The notes under the pieces: model-generated
What the model saw: only the letters and a program-made list of their open reading frames with translations
What the model was told of the DNA's origin: nothing
Database searches by the model: none
In this document: piece after piece, positions 13,730 through 19,477 of the stretch
Layout of the letters: each line of letters opens with the position of its first letter
Position numbering within the stretch: the first letter of the stretch is position 1
Source: JBBIJH01 sp037446075
GTDB taxonomy: Bacteria; Bacteroidota; Ignavibacteria; UBA10030; JAHEZR01
Direction of reading: 5' to 3'
Assembly: GCA_037446075.1 (NCBI GenBank)
Contig: JBBIJH010000038.1
Span: 1 to 19,477 of the forward strand
Length of the DNA: 19,477 nucleotides
Translations under genes and position numbers: made by a program

Positions 13730-16066
13730 ATGACCATCCGAGAAGCACTAAAGAAAACGAAAGCGATCGAATATTCTGCGGCGGGAAAACCAGTAAATAA
13801 AACCGTCGCTGATTTCTTAAAGGCGAATCTTGCTGTTGGCTCGCGTGTCTCTGCATGCGGAAAGCCAACCACAAAGGAATCCAACGGCGTACTGCGGATC
13901 TCCATCGCCACAGAGGGATTCCTCGAGCATCCTTCAAAGCGCGGGATCTTGGTCCCCACGGATAGGGAGTGGCTCTACTTCCGAATCGACGAGCATGGAG
14001 GCGGTGAACTTTGTTCCTCTCGCCCAAATTATCTGTACGCTCTCGCCTGTATCGTCCGAGAGGATTGGGCTGATAGGGATGTAGAGGCCTTCAAGAACGG
14101 GAAAGTCTTGACCATTACATTCCGAGAGGAACGAACGCTGTATGATCTATTCTTGACACAGCATGCTCGCACGATTCGGCGCTTTGATCGCGAAGAACAC
14201 ATCCGCCATCTCGCACGGCTTGGCTTCACCTCTATCGAAGTGAATGCTCTTGCAAGCCCCGTGCCGATCGAGACTGGACCGAAGTATGAGGTGTATCCGC
14301 GCTTCTACACGTACTGTCCGGCCTTAGATCAGTTCGTCGAAAGTAGGCTCAATCGAGGGGCCTACCCTGCCGACTACATTCAGGCGAATCTCAATCGACT
14401 CAAATCCAATGCGGCACTCGCGACGAAATACGGACTGACGCCAGGGCTTCTTTGCTTCGAGCCCCGCTCCGTGCCGGATCATCTTCTCGACCGCTATCCG
14501 ATGCTCCGAGGCGCGCGGGTGGATCATCCGATACGTAGCTTCAAGCCGCGGTACAATCTATCCGTTGCCCATCCTGTCGTCCGAGAGCACTACGCCGAAA
14601 TGATGGTGAACCTCATGAATGAAGTCCCCGAGTTAGGTTTCATCTCGATCTGGTCGAACGACAGCGGGGCCGGTTTCGAGTACACGAGCTCGCTGTACGT
14701 CGGTCGTAACGGCGGCGGATACGTCATCCGCGAGTGGAAGTCGGACACGGAGATTGCCGAGGCGGCTGCGCTGAACCTTGTCCGTTTCCTCCGCCTGCTG
14801 CGCGACGCCGGAAGAAAGGTGAACCCTGATTTCCGGACTATGATCCGGCTGGAAGCCTTCGCGACGGAAAGGACTTACATTGACCGGGAGCTTGGAGATG
14901 GAGTGGATGTAGAAGTGGGAACACTCCTGAGCAAAGGCTGGGACGTTCCCTATAAACATCCAACATACGATGATGTTCCGGAATTAGGAGGAACGCTCTA
15001 CCACTATCGTTTTGATAAGAAGGAAGCAGAGAAAATCCGGGTATACGCCAGTAAAGATTGCCGCACATGGGTTGCTCATTCGATCGGGACGTTCTTGAAT
15101 TTCGAACCCCTTCTTGGAGTTCCCTTCCCTTGGCTTGCCTACGAGAAGATGCGAGATATGGCAGACGTCGGCGTCGAGTATGCATGCCAGTACGGCGGTG
15201 CAGTCCCATCCTCGAAGACCCCGTGGAACATCAATCAGGAAGTGTTCCGCACCTTCCAGTTCGACCGCACGCGGCCCGTCGATACGATCGTCAACGAGAT
15301 CGCCAATCGGTGGGTGGGCGAAGACCTCGCTGGAAGTCTCGTGAAAGCATGGCAGCTGACGGACAACTACATCCGCACCTGGCCGCTTCCCGTGATGATC
15401 TACAACACATGGAGTGTCTGGTACCGGCTCTGGATACGACCGATCATCCCCAATATTGAGGCGATTCCTGAGAAGGAACGCGAGTATTACGAAGACTACC
15501 TTCTCGCAACTCCTCACAACCGAACCCGCGTTGACTTCCGGTGGGATGTCGGCTTCGATCTCATCTCGAAAGAGCGCGCGTGGCAAACACTCGAGAGAAT
15601 CGACGGCAAGGGCTGGGGACTCCTTGATGAGGCAATTCAGTTGTTGGATGCTGCCTTTAACGATCTGCCAGATGGGGATGCGAGGCGAGCATGTTTCCTA
15701 GACCAAAGAGATCGCCTGCGCGCATTGCGCATCTGGTTCCGAACGCAGAGAAACGTCACAGCCTGGATCGCAGGTGTCTACGGCTACCTTGAAGCCCCTG
15801 AGGAGGCTACGAGGAAAAGGTGCCGCTCCTTACTTCGGGACACGGTACTTCAGGACAAGCAGAACACCAAAGATCTTCTCGAGCTATGGGAAACTTCGCC
15901 AGTCGAATGGATGATCGTCTCCGACGTTGGCGAAACCACCTTAATCTACGGTGAAAACTTTGGTGATCACCTGCGAAGAAAGCTGGAACTGATCGAAGGG
16001 CATGAGAACGACGAGCCGTACATCGACCCAGACTTCCAGTGGCGCGTGCCGGGACTCAATGCCTGA
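13730..16066 (+). CDS. Predicted cytoplasmic glycoside-hydrolase-like protein (TIM barrel, GH20/GH67-type layout)
   Basis: The protein has 778 residues and no signal peptide, so it should be cytoplasmic. The N-terminal region (about 1-140) has REWLYFRIDEHGGGELCSSRPNY-type text with an ALACIV helix, similar in layout to the alpha/beta domain that precedes the barrel in GH20, GH67 and GH84 enzymes. A barrel begins near HIRHLARLGFTSIEVNALAS (FTSIEVNALAS at 166-176). ISIWSNDSGAGFEY (about 305-318) resembles a barrel strand end carrying an acidic residue (D311). The C-terminal 200 residues are helical, with RRACFLDQRDRLRALRIWFRTQRN. Family membership beyond this resemblance is uncertain and the catalytic pair is not identified. 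Its place between a lipoprotein gene and a heparinase-type lyase, in the same operon, supports a role in glycan breakdown. Confidence 0.7.
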   Translation: MTIREALKKTKAIEYSAAGKPVNKTVADFLKANLAVGSRVSACGKPTTKESNGVLRISIATEGFLEHPSKRGILVPTDREWLYFRIDEHGGGELCSSRPNYLYALACIVREDWADRDVEAFKNGKVLTITFREERTLYDLFLTQHARTIRRFDREEHIRHLARLGFTSIEVNALASPVPIETGPKYEVYPRFYTYCPALDQFVESRLNRGAYPADYIQANLNRLKSNAALATKYGLTPGLLCFEPRSVPDHLLDRYPMLRGARVDHPIRSFKPRYNLSVAHPVVREHYAEMMVNLMNEVPELGFISIWSNDSGAGFEYTSSLYVGRNGGGYVIREWKSDTEIAEAAALNLVRFLRLLRDAGRKVNPDFRTMIRLEAFATERTYIDRELGDGVDVEVGTLLSKGWDVPYKHPTYDDVPELGGTLYHYRFDKKEAEKIRVYASKDCRTWVAHSIGTFLNFEPLLGVPFPWLAYEKMRDMADVGVEYACQYGGAVPSSKTPWNINQEVFRTFQFDRTRPVDTIVNEIANRWVGEDLAGSLVKAWQLTDNYIRTWPLPVMIYNTWSVWYRLWIRPIIPNIEAIPEKEREYYEDYLLATPHNRTRVDFRWDVGFDLISKERAWQTLERIDGKGWGLLDEAIQLLDAAFNDLPDGDARRACFLDQRDRLRALRIWFRTQRNVTAWIAGVYGYLEAPEEATRKRCRSLLRDTVLQDKQNTKDLLELWETSPVEWMIVSDVGETTLIYGENFGDHLRRKLELIEGHENDEPYIDPDFQWRVPGLNA

Positions 16067-16101
16067 GAAACTAACTCCCCAAACGAAGAGGATAATGAAC
16101 G

Positions 16102-18408
16102 ATGAAACGACTCTCTCTTTTTAACTTCTTTCTCCTCCTTGCCACTCTTTCGGTACAAGCTCAGCTCCGGCCCATCCCAAACGCCGAGTCTCGCGCGTAC
16201 GTCCCCGAGGCTGCGGATAGTGCATGGGCAAACCATCCCGCCGAGGTCCAACACTGGAAAGCAAGCATCGATACAAGTTATATCTTCGGCTATAATCCAC
16301 CCGGAACGGATGCGATCCTTGCGGGCCTGTATGCGCGTCTTTACAAAGATACGAAGGATTCGAAGTACGCCCAACGGGCCAGAGAACTGCTCGTCGAATA
16401 CGGAGAATACAAGAAGGCCTATCCAGCGACCTACTCCAAGACTCGCCTTGAGTATGCGAAGGGGCTTCCTGCACTTCCGAACATTTTCATTGCACCATCC
16501 TATATTCGGGCCTATCTTCTGTTGAAAGATGAGAATGTGTTGAGCGTCAAGGATAAAATGGTCATCGAGCAAAATATTGCAGAGAGTGCTGACTTCCTCT
16601 TGAATTTTCAAGAATGGGGGCCGATGAACCGCGCCACACTGCGGGCGGAGGCTCTCATGGGAGCGGTGAAAACAGTACCTCAGCACCCGAATGCGCGCTA
16701 TTGGGAGATGATGGCCCGCTCCATCATGGACGACAACTGGGGCAAGTGGGAAATTGAAGACGCATCGGGTTACAACGGCATCTGGCTGTACTCGGTCTTC
16801 TCCTACGCCGACCTCATTGAAGATGAATCCTTTTTCAAGACGCCCGTGATTCATTACTACCTGAAGTACTTCACTCATCTGCTCGCACCCGACGGGACAA
16901 TTCCAGAGTTTGGAGATTCAGGGTGGAGGTCCTCGTGGGAACGTTTTCTGGCGTGTCTGGAAAAAGGGGCAGCTGTCTATCATGTCCCGGCAATGAAGCA
17001 TGCGGCAACGCGTATCTATCATAGCGTCATGAAGCCTGGCACACCTCGAAACAATGCCTGGCTCGCTCAATTCTTCTACGATTGTGCACGCTGGGGAGAT
17101 GACTCCATTCAACCATTGTCACCCCCGGGAAAAAGCGAAGAAGTCCTCGAAGACATCGTCGGGAAGAAGATCGTCTTCCGCAGCGGGTACGATGAGAACG
17201 ACACGTATCTTCTCCTCAACTACCGAGACGAAGGCGACGGCGGCTTGCTGTTCCGTGATTACCTCAGGAACACAATTCCGGTCGAAGAAGAGAAGATGCA
17301 TCACGGACATGCAGATGAAAACAGCATAGCTCTGCTAATGTCAGGAGGCTCTGTCCTGCTGCGTGACGGCGGCTATCGCGATTACATGCCGAGTGGGCCG
17401 TTCGGCGCATATCGGCAGGACTACTTCCACAACCGCGTTGCTGTCAGGAAGAACAAGATCTTCAAGGGCCAGAAGGAAGGCGAGCATCGTTACTCAACCG
17501 GAGGAAAGCCCGTTCCCGGTCAGGGAATGCTGGAGTTCTTTCGGAACTCGGGCGCCTACAGGAAAGTGCGAACAGAGAAGATCGACTTCCTCGCGTTGAA
17601 GAACTTTGACATGAGCCGCACTCGCGTCACCGACGACAAACTCGGCTATCAGCATGATCGTATCATCAACTGGGTGAAAGACCTCAACATCTTCGTCGTC
17701 TTCGACGTTGTGAAATTCACAGTTGAGGATTATTACACCGTTGCCAACCTCTGGCACACACGAAAGATCCTCGCTCAAGGTGAACAGTGGTACGACACGG
17801 TGTATGACTCTCTTGGCACACTCTCTCTTCCGACGAATCAATCTCTTCTTATCTACTTTCCTGAGAAGGGTCAGATGATGGAGGGGATTGAATCTCAAAA
17901 GCGGTATTACCAGAATGAATGGACGATCTACCAATTGGATTCCCGACACTGCGATGTCGGAGACATGATCGTTTTTACAACCGTGCTCATCCCGCATGAG
18001 CCTGGAGCAGATCTTCATAAACTCATTTCCAGTGTGAAGATGACGAAAGTCTCCCACCCGACGAGGACGGTTGGCCTCAAGATAGAATCTGGAGGAGCAA
18101 CGTACTACGTTTGTGCAAAGCTCGATCTACAGATGGACATCATCCGCGATTACCGACGACCGAAATACACATACGAGTCGGGTAAAGTTCGGTTTGATGA
18201 TTTTGAGACTGACGGCAGCAGTCTCTTCGCAGTCATCAGAGAAAAGCGGATTGATTACTGCATCACAAATGCAGTTAAGGGGACGTACAAGGGCAAGGTG
18301 ATGTTTGAGCAAGCGCCTGTTCATTTCGGTCTTGCGTTCGACGGAAGTCCAGACGCGCCTGGCGTTGGAAAAGTGCGCTACTGGCACGATGTATTCGAGG
18401 TAAAGTAA
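16102..18408 (+). CDS. Secreted heparinase II/III-type polysaccharide lyase
   Basis: The protein has 768 residues. A signal peptide (MKRLSLFNFFLLLATLSVQA, cleaved near residue 20) sends it to the periplasm or outside. An alpha-helical toroid domain (about 50-340; LEYAKGLPALPNIFIAPSYIRAYLLL-type helices, RATLRAEALMGA) precedes the beta-sandwich heparinase domain. The hallmark HHGHADENSIALLMSGG (residues 400-416) followed by LLRDGGYRDYMPSG is clear. The family cleaves uronate-containing polysaccharides by beta-elimination, leaving unsaturated ends; substrates include heparin, alginate and other uronans. The substrate here cannot be read from sequence. GAAGAGGAT lies about ten bases before the ATG. 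The gap to the previous gene is 35 bases. Confidence 0.88.
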   Translation: MKRLSLFNFFLLLATLSVQAQLRPIPNAESRAYVPEAADSAWANHPAEVQHWKASIDTSYIFGYNPPGTDAILAGLYARLYKDTKDSKYAQRARELLVEYGEYKKAYPATYSKTRLEYAKGLPALPNIFIAPSYIRAYLLLKDENVLSVKDKMVIEQNIAESADFLLNFQEWGPMNRATLRAEALMGAVKTVPQHPNARYWEMMARSIMDDNWGKWEIEDASGYNGIWLYSVFSYADLIEDESFFKTPVIHYYLKYFTHLLAPDGTIPEFGDSGWRSSWERFLACLEKGAAVYHVPAMKHAATRIYHSVMKPGTPRNNAWLAQFFYDCARWGDDSIQPLSPPGKSEEVLEDIVGKKIVFRSGYDENDTYLLLNYRDEGDGGLLFRDYLRNTIPVEEEKMHHGHADENSIALLMSGGSVLLRDGGYRDYMPSGPFGAYRQDYFHNRVAVRKNKIFKGQKEGEHRYSTGGKPVPGQGMLEFFRNSGAYRKVRTEKIDFLALKNFDMSRTRVTDDKLGYQHDRIINWVKDLNIFVVFDVVKFTVEDYYTVANLWHTRKILAQGEQWYDTVYDSLGTLSLPTNQSLLIYFPEKGQMMEGIESQKRYYQNEWTIYQLDSRHCDVGDMIVFTTVLIPHEPGADLHKLISSVKMTKVSHPTRTVGLKIESGGATYYVCAKLDLQMDIIRDYRRPKYTYESGKVRFDDFETDGSSLFAVIREKRIDYCITNAVKGTYKGKVMFEQAPVHFGLAFDGSPDAPGVGKVRYWHDVFEVK

Positions 18409-18450
18409 ACCACACAAAGAACCTCACAATTCAAGAAAGGAGGCTGCATC

Positions 18451-18744
18451 ATGCCTACCTACATCACACTCGTCAACTGGACGGGAGAGGGTGTCAAGAA
18501 GGTAAAAGATTCCCCGAAGCGCCTCGAAGCCGCAAAGAGGATTTTTAAGGCTGCCGGCGGAAGTATTAAGGGCTTTTATCTCGTCATGGGGCAGTACGAT
18601 ATTGTCCTTATCAGTGAAGCCCTCAACGACGAAGCTGCTTCCCGCATCGCTCTTTCCATCGCGAGCCGAGGGGCAGTGCGAACACAAACGCTCCGGGCTT
18701 TCACTGAATCTGAGTATAAGAAACTCATTGCCTCGGTGATGTGA
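18451..18744 (+). CDS. GYD-domain protein
   Basis: The protein has 97 residues and is complete. MPTYITLVNWTGEGVKKVKDSPKR, an amphipathic helix, GSIKGFYLVMGQYDIVLI, and the end RTQTLRAFTESEYKKLI follow the GYD family (ferredoxin-like alpha/beta barrel). The name motif is YD preceded by GQ here. The function of the family is not established. Ribosome-binding site AAAGGAGG (18436-18443) is near-perfect at seven bases. It is the last gene of the operon, 42 bases after the lyase and eight bases before the terminator hairpin. It may sense or process a small metabolite, or be a passenger. Confidence 0.92.
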   Translation: MPTYITLVNWTGEGVKKVKDSPKRLEAAKRIFKAAGGSIKGFYLVMGQYDIVLISEALNDEAASRIALSIASRGAVRTQTLRAFTESEYKKLIASVM

Positions 18745-18751
18745 GGAACAT

Positions 18752-18790
18752 GCCCTGGGCGGCGCGGTCTGGGCGCCCAGGGCGTTTTTT
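18752..18790 (+). terminator. Strong intrinsic terminator after the GYD gene
   Basis: GCCCTGGGCG (18752-18761) pairs perfectly with CGCCCAGGGC (18774-18783) around a 12-base loop, followed by G and six T (18785-18790). It ends the symporter-to-GYD operon and makes the next gene a separate transcription unit. Confidence 0.95.
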
Positions 18791-18926
18791 CAATGGGTCG
18801 ATCTCCGTGAAAAAAGAATCATACTGAGACACACACAGGACTCACGTTGGTGAAGAGTGATCTTAGCACTTTTGCATCGAGGACTGTGTAGCGTCCTAAT
18901 CGGACTTCTAAATCGCTTTAACATCT

Positions 18927-19477
18927 ATGAACAGAAAACTGCTTCAATCTCAGTTCCTAGACCCACCTTCCGAATACCGCCCGATGCCCTTCTGGGTTTG
19001 GAACGATGATCTCCGATGGGCAAGACTCAAAGAACAGCTAGATCAGTACAAAATGCTGGGCTTTGGGGGAGTCTTTATTCACCCTCGCCCCGGACTGATT
19101 ACAGAATACCTCGGCAAGGAATGGTTCGGACTGTGGCGAAAGAGCCTGTTGCAATGCAAGAGGCTTGGCATGCAGTGCAACATCTATGACGAGAACAGCT
19201 ATCCCTCTGGCTTTGCGGGCGGGCACGTGCCAAGTCGCGCACCCGAAACGGTCTGCCAGTACGTAGCAATGTCCATCCTGAGCGGCAAGCAACCACTTCC
19301 CCCCAATGCACTTGCGGTGTTTAGCATCGACAACAGGAACGGCAACATTGTCTCCGTGAAGAAAGTTGATCCTCTCGCCCTTGCGAGAAGATCTAAATCT
19401 CAAACGCTTCTGGTCTTTCAGCTACGCCGGGCGGCTGGCAGTCCGTGGACGGGAGATTTTCCATACACGGACCTCAC
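18927..19477 (+). CDS. GH106-like glycoside hydrolase, N-terminal part
   Basis: The frame runs from ATG 18927 off the right edge, giving 183 residues. The N-terminus (PPSEYRPMPFWVWNDDL, then LDQYKMLGFGGVFIHPRPGL) and the segment CNIYDENSYPSGFAGGHVP (about 84-102) are typical of large glycosyl hydrolases of the GH106/alpha-L-rhamnosidase-like group. A TIM barrel and further domains should continue to the right. No signal peptide is seen at this start and no ribosome-binding site precedes it, so the start may be different; the 136 bases between the terminator and the ATG hold only a weak AGGAC/GTCCT hairpin. It extends the glycan-degradation theme, but as its own transcription unit. Confidence 0.82.
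   Translation, partial: MNRKLLQSQFLDPPSEYRPMPFWVWNDDLRWARLKEQLDQYKMLGFGGVFIHPRPGLITEYLGKEWFGLWRKSLLQCKRLGMQCNIYDENSYPSGFAGGHVPSRAPETVCQYVAMSILSGKQPLPPNALAVFSIDNRNGNIVSVKKVDPLALARRSKSQTLLVFQLRRAAGSPWTGDFPYTDL

Noticed and set aside
16095..16124. Short frame starting at ATG 16095, just before the lyase
   Set aside because: It ends after nine codons; the ribosome-binding site and signal peptide support ATG 16102 instead.
15967..16878. 303-codon open frame on the - strand
   Set aside because: It spans the junction of two well-supported + strand genes, including the lyase signal peptide, and shows no family features.
18880..18897. AGGAC/GTCCT inverted repeat before the GH106-like gene
   Set aside because: Five-base arms with an eight-base loop are too weak to call a regulatory element.

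Overview
The window reads as a chromosomal segment from a Gram-negative bacterium, most likely of the FCB group (Bacteroidota/Ignavibacteria or a related candidate phylum). The clues are a secreted protein with lamin-tail, CARDB and FlgD-like C-terminal modules at the left edge, moderate GC content, lipoprotein and heparinase-type genes with signal peptides, and a DUF5618-like small protein. I see no rRNA, tRNA, CRISPR array, transposase, phage gene or origin. The taxonomic call is an inference, not something proven by the bases.

Left part (1-5528, all + strand). The 3' portion of a large modular exported protein is followed by a tightly packed run: a PflX-type radical SAM protein, pterin-4a-carbinolamine dehydratase, orotate phosphoribosyltransferase (pyrE), a Nudix ADP-ribose pyrophosphatase, a tiny zinc-ribbon protein, and pyrimidine-nucleoside phosphorylase. 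Gaps of 0-34 bases suggest one operon, with pyrimidine synthesis and salvage as its core.

Middle part (5529-10392). A membrane-anchored 2Fe-2S ferredoxin ends at a hairpin that can work as a terminator in both directions. Facing it on the - strand are an inositol-monophosphatase-family gene and a small HEPN-like (DUF5618-like) gene. Divergent from these, on the + strand, are glycerate kinase, endonuclease V and a prohibitin/SPFH membrane protein.

Right part (10393-19477, + strand). After a 307-base non-coding stretch there is a well-supported 38-residue membrane microprotein. It is followed by what looks like a carbohydrate-use operon: a 701-residue sodium:solute symporter with a charged insertion, a lipoprotein of unknown family, a 778-residue cytoplasmic TIM-barrel protein resembling glycoside hydrolases, a secreted heparinase II/III-type polysaccharide lyase, and a GYD-domain protein. 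A strong intrinsic terminator closes it. A GH106-like glycoside hydrolase then starts and runs off the right edge. The implied scheme is extracytoplasmic cleavage of a uronate-containing glycan, symport of the small products, and further breakdown inside the cell. No SusC/SusD pair or local regulator is visible. The most novel-looking items are the microprotein, the lipoprotein, the cytoplasmic hydrolase-like protein and the anchored ferredoxin.
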